Shown here one piece after another: positions 8,459 to 17,319 of a stretch of DNA of 64,000 nucleotides; positions within the stretch are counted from its first letter, which is position 1, and each line of letters starts with the position of its first letter. Below the pieces are notes generated by a model, which worked only from the letters and a program-made list of their open reading frames with translations, was not told the origin of the DNA and made no database searches. The position numbers and the translations under genes were made by a program. The stretch comes from Pseudomonas monteilii. GTDB taxonomy: Bacteria; Pseudomonadota; Gammaproteobacteria; Pseudomonadales; Pseudomonadaceae. The DNA lies in the NCBI GenBank assembly GCA_001534745.1, contig CP013997.1:4650001-4714000 (forward strand), given 5' to 3'.

Positions 8459-8884
8459 TCACTGCTGCAGCGTCGCGTCCAGGCTGATCGTGGCGTTCAG
8501 GACCTTGGAGACTGGGCAGCCTTCCTTGGCCTTGTTGGCCAGTTCCTGGAATTTCTGCTCGTCGACACCTGGCACCTTGGCCTGGAGCACCAGGTGCACG
8601 GCGGTAATGGCAAAGCCATCCGACTGTTTTTCCAGCGTCACTTCAGCCTTGGTGTCGATGCTGTCGGGCGTGAAGCCGGCTTCGCCGAGAATCATCGAGA
8701 AGGCCATCGAGAAGCAGCCGGCATGGGCGGCACCGATCAGCTCTTCCGGGTTGGTGCCTGGCGTGTCTTCGAAACGGGTGTTGAAGCCGTAGGCGTTGTC
8801 TTTGAGCGCACCACTTTGCGTGGAGATGTATCCCTTGCCATCCTTCAGACCGCCTTGCCAGTGTGCCGATGCTGTCTTTTTCAT
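8459..8884 (-). CDS. osmC: OsmC family organic hydroperoxide reductase
   Basis: This 141-residue protein matches OsmC in length and layout. The two redox cysteines are Cys57 (AAHAGCFSMAFS) and Cys123 (KEGCPVSKVLNA), and an arginine near residue 37 (FNTRFED) is placed as in the peroxidase active site. The enzyme reduces organic hydroperoxides as a cytoplasmic homodimer, using lipoylated partners. The start at 8884 has GGAGG five bases before it; upstream in-frame methionines are not conserved. It is divergent from the flavin-dependent oxidoreductase gene, with about 125 bases between starts that must hold both promoters. Confidence 0.93.
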   Translation of the reverse strand: MKKTASAHWQGGLKDGKGYISTQSGALKDNAYGFNTRFEDTPGTNPEELIGAAHAGCFSMAFSMILGEAGFTPDSIDTKAEVTLEKQSDGFAITAVHLVLQAKVPGVDEQKFQELANKAKEGCPVSKVLNATISLDATLQQ

Positions 8885-9009
8885 GATGCCCTCCAGGACA
8901 TTGAGGTTGGGTACGTAAGGTTTGAGAAAACACACCCCCAGGCAAGTTCCAACCGATCGACGGGCCATTGATTCTCATCGATCCGCCCATACAGAGAGAG
9001 GAAGGCCCG

Positions 9010-10041
9010 ATGGCCACCCCTTTTCTGGAGACCCTCATGACGCACGTGCGCGACCTCAAGTTTTCCGTGCTGGACCTGGTGCCGGTACGTGCCGACCAGG
9101 GCACGGCCCAAGCGCTGCACAACTCGCTCGACTTGGCCAGGCACGCCGAGCGACTGGGCTACAACCGCTTCTGGATCGCCGAGCACCACAACATGGATGG
9201 CATCGCCAGTTCGGCCACCGCCGTGCTGCTGGGTCACCTGGCCGGCGGTACCTCGACCCTGCGCGTGGGGGCCGGCGGCATCATGCTGCCGAACCATGCG
9301 CCCCTGGTGATCGCCGAGCAGTTCGGCACCCTCGCCAGCCTCTACCCGGGTCGCATCGACCTGGGCCTGGGTCGAGCGCCGGGCTCCGACCAGCTGACGG
9401 CGCGTGCGCTGCGCCGCGAGCGCTCGGGGAGCGCCGACGATTTTCCCGACGACGTCGAGGAGCTGAGCCGCTACCTGGGGCCGCGCACGCCTGACCAGCG
9501 TGTGATCGCCGTACCGGGCTACGACACCGACGTGCCGATCTGGCTGCTGGGGTCGAGCCTGTTCAGCGCACAGCTGGCCGGGATGCGCGGGCTGCCCTAT
9601 GCCTTCGCCTCGCACTTCGCACCGCGCTACATGCATGAGGCGATTCGCATCTACCGCGATCACTTCCAGCCGTCCACGGTGCTGGACAAGCCTTATGTGA
9701 TGCTGGGCGTCCCCATGGTAGTGGCTGACACTGACGCACGCGCCGATTACCTGGCCACGTCGGTGTACCGCCGGATCTTGGCGTTGATCCGCGGCCAGAG
9801 CCTGATGCAGCAGCCGCCGGTCGACAGCATGGAAGGTCTGTGGCTGCCCCACGAGCGGGACGCGGTGTCGAGCTTCCTGGGCCTGGCGATGATCGGCAGC
9901 CCGCAGAAGGTTCGCGCCAAGGTCGAGGTGCTGTTGGAGCAGACGGGGGCCGACGAGCTGATCTTCACCTGCGATCTGTACGAGCACGAGGACCGATTGC
10001 AGTCCTACGCGCTGTTGGCCGAAGCCTTGCAGGCGGCGTGA
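9010..10041 (+). CDS. LLM class flavin-dependent oxidoreductase (YhbW-like)
   Basis: This 343-residue bacterial-luciferase-like protein closely follows E. coli YhbW. It has FSVLDLVPV at the N-terminus, [30 protein letters not shown] and [17 protein letters not shown]. These form the TIM-barrel face that binds reduced FMN. The physiological substrate of this subfamily is unknown. ATG 9010 has GAGGAAG upstream. ATG 9037, with GGAG 6 bases before it, would give a protein whose N-terminus aligns better with YhbW, so the true start is uncertain between these two. It is divergent from osmC. Confidence 0.9.
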   Translation: MATPFLETLMTHVRDLKFSVLDLVPVRADQGTAQALHNSLDLARHAERLGYNRFWIAEHHNMDGIASSATAVLLGHLAGGTSTLRVGAGGIMLPNHAPLVIAEQFGTLASLYPGRIDLGLGRAPGSDQLTARALRRERSGSADDFPDDVEELSRYLGPRTPDQRVIAVPGYDTDVPIWLLGSSLFSAQLAGMRGLPYAFASHFAPRYMHEAIRIYRDHFQPSTVLDKPYVMLGVPMVVADTDARADYLATSVYRRILALIRGQSLMQQPPVDSMEGLWLPHERDAVSSFLGLAMIGSPQKVRAKVEVLLEQTGADELIFTCDLYEHEDRLQSYALLAEALQAA

Positions 10042-10163
10042 GGATGAATGGGGCCAGGGAAGGCCGTCATCCCGTACCGAGGTGTGTGCGTGCCCCTCTG
10101 CGAATGAGTGGGCACTGGCAGGCAGGCTGACCATGGCGACACGCTGTCAGCCCCTGTCTGATA

Positions 10164-10188
10164 TGAGCCTCTGGTGCCCAGAGGCTCA
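10164..10188. terminator. 11-bp hairpin between convergent genes
   Basis: A perfect 11-base inverted repeat (10164-10174 and 10178-10188) with a 3-base loop lies between the rightward flavoenzyme gene and the leftward DUF1161 gene. No T run follows on either strand. Its position suggests a two-way terminator. Confidence 0.5.
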
Positions 10189-10231
10189 CAGGCATCGTGA
10201 CGCCACGCAGGCCGTCCCGACAGGGCTTGGC

Positions 10232-10456
10232 TCAGCCTTCGCGACGGTAGACGATGTCCTTGGTGCCGCCTTCGCATGAGCCGACGACCTTCCCGCCACC
10301 GGTGCCCTTGTCCACCACTTCCAGCACATAGTTGCTGACGTTCTTGGCATCGAGCTTGGCCTCGATTTCCTGTTGCAGCTCGGCGCAGGGCTTGCCAGCC
10401 GCCAATGCGGTGCCTGCCACGGCCATGAGCCCTACCGCCATCACCAGTTTTTTCAT
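10232..10456 (-). CDS. DUF1161 domain-containing secreted protein (paralogue)
   Basis: This 74-residue protein has a signal peptide (MKKLVMAVGLMAVAGTALA) followed by the same pattern as the gene at 8155: KPCAELQQEIEAKLDAKNV, SNYVLEVVD, VVGSCEGGTKDIVYRREG. Both cysteines are kept. AGGAAC lies upstream of the start. The two DUF1161 genes are on the same strand, separated by osmC and the flavoenzyme, and are clearly paralogues. The function is unknown and the location is probably periplasmic. Confidence 0.87.
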   Translation of the reverse strand: MKKLVMAVGLMAVAGTALAAGKPCAELQQEIEAKLDAKNVSNYVLEVVDKGTGGGKVVGSCEGGTKDIVYRREG

Positions 10457-10548
10457 CGACCCTGTTCCTCTTGGCTATCACTGCGAACCAGGGCATCGAC
10501 GATGCCCTGACACTCAAAACGCTGGGTACACCGGCACGGCGGCCAGGG

Positions 10549-10764
10549 TCAGCTGGCGATGATGCGGAAGCCGACCTTGAGCGATACCTGGAAATGCCCG
10601 ACCTTGCCGTCCTGGATGTGACCACGGGTTTCGGTCACTTCGAACCATTCCATGTTCTCGATGGATTTGCCGGCTTCGTCCAGGGCGTGATGGATGGCGT
10701 CTTCGATGCTGGTGGTGGACGAGCCGACCAGTTCAACGAGCTTGTAGGTGTGATGGTCCGACAT
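10549..10764 (-). CDS. dodecin family flavin-binding protein
   Basis: This 71-residue protein is the size of dodecins, which assemble into hollow dodecamers that store or buffer flavin in the cytoplasm. The family pattern is present: YKLVELVGSS, SIEDAIHHALDEA, and a central tryptophan (Trp40, in MEWFEVTETRGHI) that stacks on the isoalloxazine ring, followed by GKVGHFQVSLKVGFRI. GGAGAA lies just before the ATG. It is a single gene with its own promoter region, facing away from the YqjD-like gene. Confidence 0.92.
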   Translation of the reverse strand: MSDHHTYKLVELVGSSTTSIEDAIHHALDEAGKSIENMEWFEVTETRGHIQDGKVGHFQVSLKVGFRIIAS

Positions 10765-10916
10765 GAGCGTTCTCCTTGGGTAACGTCAGCGATGGTCCGG
10801 CACCCGGACCTTGTCTAGCTGCGAGCCTTGACCAAGGCAGAAAGTTCGATCGCACTTTCCCCTACCCATGCAGTCGCATTCCTGTACAGCTCATCCCACT
10901 GCGAAGGAGATACACC

Positions 10917-11240
10917 ATGGCCAATCACTCGTTGCGCAAGAACTCGCTGGAAAGCATGGAAGCGGAAATCGAAAGCCTGCTCAAATCCCTGGAAGGCCTC
11001 AAGAACGATGCCTCCGATGAGTCCACCAAGAGCCTCAAGGCCATTCGCGAAAACGCCGAGAAAGCCCTGAAGCACTCGCGCAGCCTGCTGGGCGATGCCT
11101 ACACCGAAGTCAAGGCGCGCACCCGCCAGACCGGCATCGCGACCCGTGACTACGCTCAGGAAAACCCATGGACCACCGCCGGCGTTGCCGTAGGCGCCAT
11201 CGGCCTGATCGCTGCCCTGATGCTGTGCAAGCGCGGTTAA
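10917..11240 (+). CDS. YqjD/ElaB family (DUF883) membrane-anchored protein
   Basis: This 107-residue protein has a long charged helical part (residues 1-80, rich in K, E, S and A, probably coiled coil) and a C-terminal segment ([22 protein letters not shown]) ending in CKRG. The segment matches the DUF883/YqjD family, whose members in E. coli are tail-anchored inner membrane proteins that bind ribosomes in stationary phase. GAAGGAGA lies 6 bases before the ATG. Its TAA overlaps the stop of trpI, which is convergent. Confidence 0.88.
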   Translation: MANHSLRKNSLESMEAEIESLLKSLEGLKNDASDESTKSLKAIRENAEKALKHSRSLLGDAYTEVKARTRQTGIATRDYAQENPWTTAGVAVGAIGLIAALMLCKRG

Positions 11241-12133
11241 TCGACCCGTCGCTCCAGCTCGGCGCGTAGCCACTGCGCCAGGCGTTCGGCGCGCCGGTCA
11301 TTGGCGCGCCGAGGCACCCACAGCGATAAGACCGCCGTGGTCGGTGTGAACCCCCACGGCGCGACCAACCTGCCCGAGCGCAGGTCGTCCGCCACCAATG
11401 GCTCAGGGGCGATCGCCACACCCAGCCCTGCCAGGGCCGCTTCCAGCAGATAATACAAATGTTCGAAATCCTGACCGAACGTCAATCGGGCCGGGTCGAG
11501 GTGCTGTTGCCGTGCCCAGCTCGGCCAGGCCTGCGGCCGAGAGCGGGTCTGTAGCAGACGCTCTTCGAGCAGCCGCTCGGGCGGGGCCTGATGCAGAAGC
11601 TCGCTACCCTTCACGTAAGGGCTCATGACAGGGCCGATACGCTCCTGCGCCAGCACGTGCACCTGCATGTCCGCCGGCCAAGGTGGTTCGGCGAATACCA
11701 GCCAGGCATCCAGGCCCGTTCGCCGGGGATCGGCGTCGCCATCGCCTGCGGACAAATGCAGGCGCAGGTCAGGCAGTTCTGCCTCCAGGCGCCCCAGGCG
11801 TGGGATGAACCAGCGTGCCAGCAGGCTGCCCGAGCAACCCAGCACGAAGGGCGCCTGGTCCTGAGCCTGCCCCAGTTCGGCACAGACCTGGCGCAGACGG
11901 TCGAACGCTTCGCTGCTGGCATCGAGCAGACGCTCACCGGCATCCGTGAGCTTGAGGCCACGGCCTTCCTTGCGAAACAGCGCGACACCCAGGTGCTCTT
12001 CCAGCAGCTTGATCTGCCGGCTCACCGCGCCATGGGTGACGTGCAGGGATTGCGCCGCCTGGCTGACGCTGTTGAGCCGTGCGGCGGCCTCGAAAGCCTT
12101 GAGCGCATTGAGCGGAGGAAGATCCTGGGCCAT
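11237..12133 (-). CDS. trpI: LysR-type activator of trpBA (TrpI)
   Basis: This 298-residue LysR-type regulator has an N-terminal winged helix-turn-helix ([20 protein letters not shown] to [13 protein letters not shown], residues 8-48) and a C-terminal effector-binding domain. It is divergent from trpB, with 106 bases between starts. That arrangement is the classic one in Pseudomonas, where TrpI activates trpBA in response to indoleglycerol phosphate. Like other LysR genes it probably represses itself, since the likely operator lies only a few bases from its start codon. Its stop codon overlaps that of the YqjD-like gene. Confidence 0.93.
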   Translation of the reverse strand: MAQDLPPLNALKAFEAAARLNSVSQAAQSLHVTHGAVSRQIKLLEEHLGVALFRKEGRGLKLTDAGERLLDASSEAFDRLRQVCAELGQAQDQAPFVLGCSGSLLARWFIPRLGRLEAELPDLRLHLSAGDGDADPRRTGLDAWLVFAEPPWPADMQVHVLAQERIGPVMSPYVKGSELLHQAPPERLLEERLLQTRSRPQAWPSWARQQHLDPARLTFGQDFEHLYYLLEAALAGLGVAIAPEPLVADDLRSGRLVAPWGFTPTTAVLSLWVPRRANDRRAERLAQWLRAELERRVD

Positions 12134-12138
12134 GGTCG

Positions 12139-12155
12139 TGTGAGTTTTCCTGACA
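12139..12155. promoter_or_regulatory. probable TrpI operator in the trpI-trpB divergent region
   Basis: The sequence TGTGAG-N5-CTGACA is an imperfect inverted repeat lying 6 bases upstream of the trpI start codon. It fits the hyphenated dyad expected for a TrpI site. A second, weaker TrpI site and the trpBA promoter should lie between here and 12239, but I could not place them with confidence. Confidence 0.55.
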
Positions 12156-12239
12156 AGTCATCACGATCTTATCGGTTTTCACGCGGTCCTGCGCTGGTTA
12201 CAGTAGCTGTCATTGCCCTTGTTCATGCTGGAGAACGTC

Positions 12240-13457
12240 ATGACCCAGACCCATTACCGCGCCGGCCCCGATGCGAACGGCCTGTTCGGCTCGTTCGGCG
12301 GCCGTTATGTCGCCGAAACCCTGATGCCCCTGGTACTGGACCTGGCACGCGAGTACGAGGCGGCCAAGGCCGATCCGGCGTTTCTCGAGGAGCTGGCCTA
12401 CTTCCAGCGTGACTACATCGGCCGTCCCAATCCGCTGTACTTCGCCGAGCGCCTGACCGAGCATTGCGGCGGCGCCAAGATCTACTTCAAGCGCGAAGAG
12501 CTCAACCACACCGGCGCGCACAAGGTGAACAACTGCATCGGCCAGGTGCTGCTGGCCAAGCGCATGGGCAAGAAGCGTCTGATCGCCGAGACCGGCGCGG
12601 GCATGCACGGCGTGGCCACCGCCACCGTCGCGGCACGCTTCGGCCTGCCCTGTGTGATCTACATGGGCGCCACCGACATCGAGCGCCAACAGGCCAACGT
12701 CTTTCGCATGAAGCTGCTGGGTGCCGAGATCGTACCGGTCACTGCCGGCACCGGCACGCTCAAGGATGCGATGAACGAGGCCCTGCGCGACTGGGTCACC
12801 AACGTCGACGACACCTTCTACCTCATCGGCACCGTGGCCGGCCCACACCCTTACCCGGCCATGGTCCGCGACTTCCAGTCGATCATCGGCAAGGAAACCC
12901 GCGCCCAGTTGCAGGAGAAGGAAGGGCGCCTGCCCGACAGCCTGATCGCCTGCGTGGGCGGCGGCTCCAATGCCATGGGCCTGTTCCACGAATTCCTCGA
13001 CGACCCGAGCGTGCGCATCATCGGCGTGGAAGCCGGTGGCCACGGCGTGACCACCGACAAGCATGCCGCCAGCCTTAACGGCGGCGTACCCGGCGTGCTG
13101 CACGGCAACCGCACCTACCTGCTGCAGGACGACGACGGGCAGATCACCGATGCCCACTCGATCTCGGCCGGTCTGGACTACCCCGGTATCGGCCCCGAGC
13201 ATGCCCACCTGCACGAAGTGAAGCGCGTCGAGTACGTCAGCATCACCGACGACGAAGCCCTGCAGGCCTTCCACACCTGCTGCCGGCTCGAGGGCATCAT
13301 CCCTGCCCTGGAGAGTGCCCACGCCGTGGCCGAAGCCCTGCGTATCGCCCCCTCGCTGCCCAAGGATTACCTGATGGTCATCTGCCTGTCCGGGCGTGGC
13401 GACAAAGACATGCACACCGTGATGAACCACATGGCCGCCCAGGAGACCGTGGCATGA
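12240..13457 (+). CDS. trpB: tryptophan synthase beta subunit
   Basis: This 405-residue PLP enzyme condenses indole with serine to make tryptophan, as the beta part of the alpha2-beta2 complex. The Schiff-base lysine is Lys95 in [10 protein letters not shown], the phosphate-binding loop is [10 protein letters not shown], and [10 protein letters not shown] follows family spacing. The start has GGAG 6 bases upstream. trpA begins inside the last codons of trpB (ATGA), so the pair is translationally coupled. trpBA is separate from the other trp genes, as usual in Pseudomonas. Confidence 0.98.
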   Translation: MTQTHYRAGPDANGLFGSFGGRYVAETLMPLVLDLAREYEAAKADPAFLEELAYFQRDYIGRPNPLYFAERLTEHCGGAKIYFKREELNHTGAHKVNNCIGQVLLAKRMGKKRLIAETGAGMHGVATATVAARFGLPCVIYMGATDIERQQANVFRMKLLGAEIVPVTAGTGTLKDAMNEALRDWVTNVDDTFYLIGTVAGPHPYPAMVRDFQSIIGKETRAQLQEKEGRLPDSLIACVGGGSNAMGLFHEFLDDPSVRIIGVEAGGHGVTTDKHAASLNGGVPGVLHGNRTYLLQDDDGQITDAHSISAGLDYPGIGPEHAHLHEVKRVEYVSITDDEALQAFHTCCRLEGIIPALESAHAVAEALRIAPSLPKDYLMVICLSGRGDKDMHTVMNHMAAQETVA

Positions 13458-14266
13458 GCCGCCTCGAACACCGTTTTGCCGAACTGAAAGCCGAGGGCCG
13501 CGCGGCGCTGGTCACCTTCATCACTGCAGGCGACCCGGGCTACGACGCCTCCCTGGCGATCCTCAAGGGCCTGCCGAAAGCAGGCGCGGACGTGATCGAG
13601 CTGGGCATGCCCTTCACCGACCCGATGGCCGATGGCGTGGCCATCCAGCTGGCGACCCTGCGTGCCCTGGAAGCCGGCCAGACCCTGGCCAAGACGTTGC
13701 AGATGGTGCGTGACTTCCGTCTCGATGATCAGACCACGCCGATCGTGCTGATGGGCTATTACAACCCGATCCATCGTTTTGGCGTGGAGCGCTTCATCGG
13801 TGAGGCGCGAGAAGCGGGTGTCGATGGGCTGATCATCGTCGACCTGCCGCCCGAGCACGATGCCGAGCTGGCCGACCCGGCCCACGATGCAGGGATCGAC
13901 TTCATCCGCCTGACCACGCCGACCACCGACGACGCCCGCTTGCCACGGGTGCTGGCGCGCAGCTCGGGGTTCGTTTATTACGTGTCGGTCGCGGGCGTGA
14001 CCGGTGCCGGCTCGGCCACCACCGACCAGGTCACCCAGGCCATCGGGCGTCTGCGCCGGCATACCGACCTGCCGATCAGCGTCGGCTTCGGCATTCGCAC
14101 GGCTGAACAGGCGGCCGCCATCGCGCGGCTGGCAGACGGGGTCGTCGTCGGGTCGGCGTTGATCGACAAGGTTGCGCAGGCACCGTCCGCGGAGCAGGCC
14201 GTCAAGGACGTGCTGGCGCTTTGTGCCGATCTGTCGCAGGGTGTGAGACAGGCACGAGCGCGCTGA
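13454..14266 (+). CDS. trpA: tryptophan synthase alpha subunit
   Basis: This 270-residue TIM barrel cleaves indoleglycerol phosphate to indole, which is channelled to TrpB. Both catalytic acids are at the family positions: Glu49 ([15 protein letters not shown]) and Asp60. The phosphate-binding glycines GFGIRTAEQ and [10 protein letters not shown] are present. It overlaps trpB by four bases. A strong hairpin follows nine bases after the stop. Confidence 0.98.
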   Translation: MSRLEHRFAELKAEGRAALVTFITAGDPGYDASLAILKGLPKAGADVIELGMPFTDPMADGVAIQLATLRALEAGQTLAKTLQMVRDFRLDDQTTPIVLMGYYNPIHRFGVERFIGEAREAGVDGLIIVDLPPEHDAELADPAHDAGIDFIRLTTPTTDDARLPRVLARSSGFVYYVSVAGVTGAGSATTDQVTQAIGRLRRHTDLPISVGFGIRTAEQAAAIARLADGVVVGSALIDKVAQAPSAEQAVKDVLALCADLSQGVRQARAR

Positions 14267-14274
14267 TGAGCGCG

Positions 14275-14307
14275 ACGCCCGGGCGCTCGCAACGAGCGTC
14301 CGGGCGT
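14275..14307 (+). terminator. hairpin terminator after trpBA
   Basis: A 15-base stem (14275-14289 and 14293-14307) with a single G-T wobble and a 3-base loop starts 9 bases after the trpA stop. It lacks a T run, but its strength and position make it the likely trpBA terminator. Confidence 0.6.
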
Positions 14308-14421
14308 GCTCGATACCTGATGAAACACATGGCGTGAGCTGCAAAACCGTTATTTTTGCCAGTTCTTCAACGACCGCTTCGACTGCATGCTAGCGCTTCA
14401 GCCTCTCTGGAGACTCGCGAC

Positions 14422-14799
14422 ATGCGCTCATCATGCCTTGCTACGTATTCGCTCGTGCTCATGTTCATCGGGCAAGCCAATGCCTCGCCTGAACACGCCT
14501 CGCTCATGACATGCCCCGAACCGTCTCAGATCGTCAGCGAACAGGGTGGGCAGCTCTATACGGCCCCCGGCGGCTGGAAAGGCGACGCCAATAGCACGTC
14601 GATCGATCTTGCGCATTTGCGCTTCGTCTCCAGCCACATCACGCCGGCAAGCGTGCTCTGTCGTTATGAGGATGATAGAAAGCATAAGGCTCATATCGAT
14701 CACCTGAGCCTATCGATGGAAGGCGCGAGGTTGGCCGTGGGCTCCAACTGGATGAATGCCACCTGTGAATCCAAGATCGAAGAATGCTTCTTCAAGTGA
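14422..14799 (+). CDS. DUF3757-like secreted protein
   Basis: This 125-residue protein has a signal peptide (MRSSCLATYSLVLMFIGQANA) and a small mature domain. The pattern MTCPEPSQI, then YTAPGGWKGD, and cysteines in VLCRYEDD, NATCESK and EECFFK suggests the DUF3757 family of small cysteine-containing periplasmic or secreted proteins of Pseudomonas. GGAG lies 9 bases before the chosen ATG. The reading frame looks less GC-rich than its neighbours (for example the codons for DDRKHKAHIDH), which is compatible with later acquisition. The function is unknown. Assignment to DUF3757 is from memory of its motif and not certain. Confidence 0.75.
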   Translation: MRSSCLATYSLVLMFIGQANASPEHASLMTCPEPSQIVSEQGGQLYTAPGGWKGDANSTSIDLAHLRFVSSHITPASVLCRYEDDRKHKAHIDHLSLSMEGARLAVGSNWMNATCESKIEECFFK

Positions 14800-14856
14800 G
14801 GCGTCTGGATAGGGTGATTTACGAAGGCCTGCTGACTGCAGGCCGACAGACGTCGC

Positions 14857-15189
14857 TTACGCGCCGAACAATGCCAGATTCAATGGCCTGACTGCTCCCA
14901 TCCAGATGGCATGGTCACGGTGATCGGCCAATTCATCGCCGGTCAATGGGTGCAGGAACACCACCAACCCCTTGCGGTTGAGCGCCAGCCAGGGCAACAC
15001 CACGCCGATGAACTCCGGTTCGAACGCCAACTGGCAGCTCCAGTCAGGATGCGGACCGACCGGCCGCTGGTGAAACCGGCCCAGCGTGATGGGAAACAGA
15101 CTGGCCGCCTCCTGGCACAGGGCACGAGCCTGGCCGAGGGTCTGGGCGTCGAAGTAGACGTGGGCATGGTAGCCCTGGATTCTTTGCAC
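14857..15189 (-). CDS. DOPA 4,5-dioxygenase family protein
   Basis: This 110-residue protein follows the small DOPA 4,5-dioxygenase family. It has GYHAHVYFDA at the N-terminus, GRFHQRPVGPHPDWSCQLAF in the middle, and LHPLTGDELADHRDHAIWMG near the C-terminus. The several conserved histidines are the metal ligand candidates. Plant and fungal relatives open the ring of DOPA using iron. The bacterial substrate is unknown, so the annotation is only family level. It stands alone, convergent with the DUF3757-like gene. Confidence 0.88.
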   Translation of the reverse strand: MQRIQGYHAHVYFDAQTLGQARALCQEAASLFPITLGRFHQRPVGPHPDWSCQLAFEPEFIGVVLPWLALNRKGLVVFLHPLTGDELADHRDHAIWMGAVRPLNLALFGA

Positions 15190-15411
15190 GAAGGCTCCTG
15201 GCGTGGGATGGACGTATCACGACTATACGTGGGTCGAGTACACAGAGGGGAGTGTGCCCAGCGCCGCGCCGGTGTCCCTCTCAAGCAGACATCAGCACGT
15301 CGCCCGTGCAGGCTGTATGGGAGCAGCTGTCCTTTTTCTACTGGGTAACATGCCCGGCCGCATGGGCTGATGTGTGAGCTTACCTGCGACGCAGGCGGCG
15401 CCTGACAAGGC

Positions 15412-15437
15412 CCTATCGCTGGCACGCCAGCTCCCAC
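15412..15437 (-). repeat. REP-like element, copy 1 (degenerate)
   Basis: On the minus strand this reads GTGGGAGCTGGCGTGCCAGCGATAGG. It has the same GTGGGAGC head and GCGATAG tail as copy 2, with a changed palindrome (CTGGCGTGCCAG) in the middle. Confidence 0.6.
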
Positions 15438-15483
15438 CCAGACCTCTGCAGCTGTCGGTGTAGGCATGGCTGCGCAAGCAGCT

Positions 15484-15516
15484 TGTGGGAGCGGGCTTGC
15501 CTGCGATAGCGATGGT
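15484..15516 (+). repeat. REP-like element, copy 2
   Basis: This copy contains GTGGGAGCGGGCTTGCC followed by TGCGATAGCGATGG. It matches the usual P. putida REP consensus, a GC-rich imperfect palindrome around GCGGGCTTGCCTGC. Confidence 0.7.
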
Positions 15517-15581
15517 AAATCCGGCACATGGCCAACAGGATGAATGCTGTCCTGTCAGCCTCAAGGCGAATGAACGGGTTC

Positions 15582-15606
15582 CATCGCCGGCAAGCCCGCT
15601 TCCACA
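15582..15606 (-). repeat. REP-like element, copy 3
   Basis: On the minus strand this reads TGTGGAAGCGGGCTTGCC then GGCGATG. It is inverted relative to copy 2 and about 65 bases away, which is the typical arrangement of a REP doublet. Confidence 0.68.
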
Positions 15607-15738
15607 AAAGGCTGCGTCGGTCTGCCGGACTCGCAAGGCCGTTCAATGCGATGAGGACTGCACCCTGCAAAATAAACTTGCCCTGTACGGCCCGATTCAC
15701 CACCCTCGCGCTATCCCCCGTCAGGACGCCTTCCCGCC

Positions 15739-17310
15739 ATGCGCCGCCTTCACCGCTTGTTGCCCTTCATGGCCTGGCTGCCGCACCTGACCTGGCGCGA
15801 CCTGCGCCAGGACGTGCTGGTCGGCCTCAGCGGCGCCATCCTGGCGCTGCCACAGTCCATCGCCTACGCCTTGATCGCCGGGCTGCCCGCGGAGTACGGG
15901 TTGTACGCGGCCATGGTCCCGGTGGTGATCGCTTGCCTCTGGGGCTCCTCCTGGCACTTGATCAGCGGTCCCACGGCTGCCGTTTCGATCGTGCTCTACG
16001 CCAGCATCAGCCCCCTGGCCGTCCCGGGCAGCGCTGACTACGTGACCCTGGTGCTGCTGTTGACCTTCGTGGCCGGTCTGTTCCAGCTCATCCTCGGCCT
16101 GCTGCGATTCGGTACCTTGGTGGATTTCGTCTCGCACGCGGTGGTGCTTGGCTTCAGCCTGGGCGCGGCAGTGGTCATCGCCCTGGGCCAGATCCCCAAT
16201 CTGCTTGGCCTGGACGTGCCCAGTCAGGCCACGGCGCTGGGCACCGCGCAGGCCCTGCTGGCCCATGCAGGCGAGGTACAGGTGTCGGCCATGGCGCTGG
16301 GGCTTTCGACGGTGCTGCTCGGCGCAGGCCTCAAGCGCTGGCGGCCTCGCTGGCCAGGGCTGTTGATCAGTCTGACGGTCGTCAGCCTGGTGGCCTGGTC
16401 GCTGCCGGGGCTGTTCGGGGAGGTGGCACGTGTCCCGGCTTTCATCGGCCAGTTGCCACCGCTGAGCCCGCTGCCGCTGCTGGATGCCGAGACGGTCCTG
16501 CGCCTGCTGCCCAGCGCGGTGGCCGTGGGCATGCTGGGGCTGGTCACTAGCCTGTCGATTGCCCGATCGCTCTCGGCACGCTCGGAGCAGCTGATCGATG
16601 CTGACCAGGAAATCCGCGGCCAGGGCCTGTCCAACCTGGTCGGTTCGCTGTGTTCCGGGTACCTGTCGTCCGGCTCTTTCACCCGCTCCGGCCTGAACCT
16701 GGAAGCCGGCGCCCGCTCGCCGCTGGCCGGGGTCTGCTCGGCCCTGTGGCTGGGCGTGTTCGCCTTGACCAGCGCCAGCCTGATCGCCTGGTTGCCGGTA
16801 CCCGCCATGGCCGGCGGTATCCTGCTGATCTGCTGGGGGTTGATGGACCGACCGGCCATTGCCGCACTGTTCCGGGTCAGCCGCGCCGAGTTCCTGGTCA
16901 TGGCCCTGACCGCCTGCGCCACCTTGCTGCTGGAATTGCAGACGGCCATCTACGCCGGCGTACTGGCCTCGCTGTTCTTCTACCTCAAGCGCACGTCCCG
17001 TCCCCGGGTGCAGCAGACACGTGAGCACGAGACCGATGTACTCAGAATCGGTGGCTCGATCTTCTTCGGGGCGGCCCACCACCTTCAGGTGCACCTGCAG
17101 CGCTGCCAGGGGCCGCACGTGATCGTCGATGCGCCGCAGATCAACTTCATCGACTATTCGGGCGTGGACATGCTGCACCGCGAGGCACGTCGGCTGACCC
17201 GCCGTGGCGGGAGCCTGACCCTGCGGCGCGCACGCGCACAGGTAATGGCGGACATCCAGAAGCTGGAAGGGGCAGAGCGCTGCCCGATCCGTTTCATCGA
17301 CCCGGTGTGA
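15739..17310 (+). CDS. SulP family inorganic anion transporter with STAS domain
   Basis: This 523-residue protein has a membrane part (about residues 20-410) and a C-terminal cytoplasmic STAS domain (about 430-520, with VIVDAPQINFIDYSGVDMLH). The SulP signatures are clear: ALPQSIAYALIAGLPAEYGLYAAMVP, SGPTAAVSIVLYASI, and SGSFTRSGLNLEAGARSPLAGV in the middle. The substrate may be sulfate, bicarbonate or another anion; nothing nearby decides. It is a different subfamily from the edge gene at position 1. An alternative start is ATG 15769. It is convergent with aroE, with 9 bases between stops. Confidence 0.92.
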   Translation: MRRLHRLLPFMAWLPHLTWRDLRQDVLVGLSGAILALPQSIAYALIAGLPAEYGLYAAMVPVVIACLWGSSWHLISGPTAAVSIVLYASISPLAVPGSADYVTLVLLLTFVAGLFQLILGLLRFGTLVDFVSHAVVLGFSLGAAVVIALGQIPNLLGLDVPSQATALGTAQALLAHAGEVQVSAMALGLSTVLLGAGLKRWRPRWPGLLISLTVVSLVAWSLPGLFGEVARVPAFIGQLPPLSPLPLLDAETVLRLLPSAVAVGMLGLVTSLSIARSLSARSEQLIDADQEIRGQGLSNLVGSLCSGYLSSGSFTRSGLNLEAGARSPLAGVCSALWLGVFALTSASLIAWLPVPAMAGGILLICWGLMDRPAIAALFRVSRAEFLVMALTACATLLLELQTAIYAGVLASLFFYLKRTSRPRVQQTREHETDVLRIGGSIFFGAAHHLQVHLQRCQGPHVIVDAPQINFIDYSGVDMLHREARRLTRRGGSLTLRRARAQVMADIQKLEGAERCPIRFIDPV

Positions 17311-17319
17311 CCCTCGGCG

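Larger units (their letters stand above)
15190..15738. other. long intergenic region with a REP-type repeat cluster
   Basis: No credible gene is present in these 549 bases. The middle part contains three copies of a REP-like element in alternating orientation (entries below), typical of intergenic REP clusters in P. putida-group genomes. The end must hold the promoter of the following SulP gene. Confidence 0.65.
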
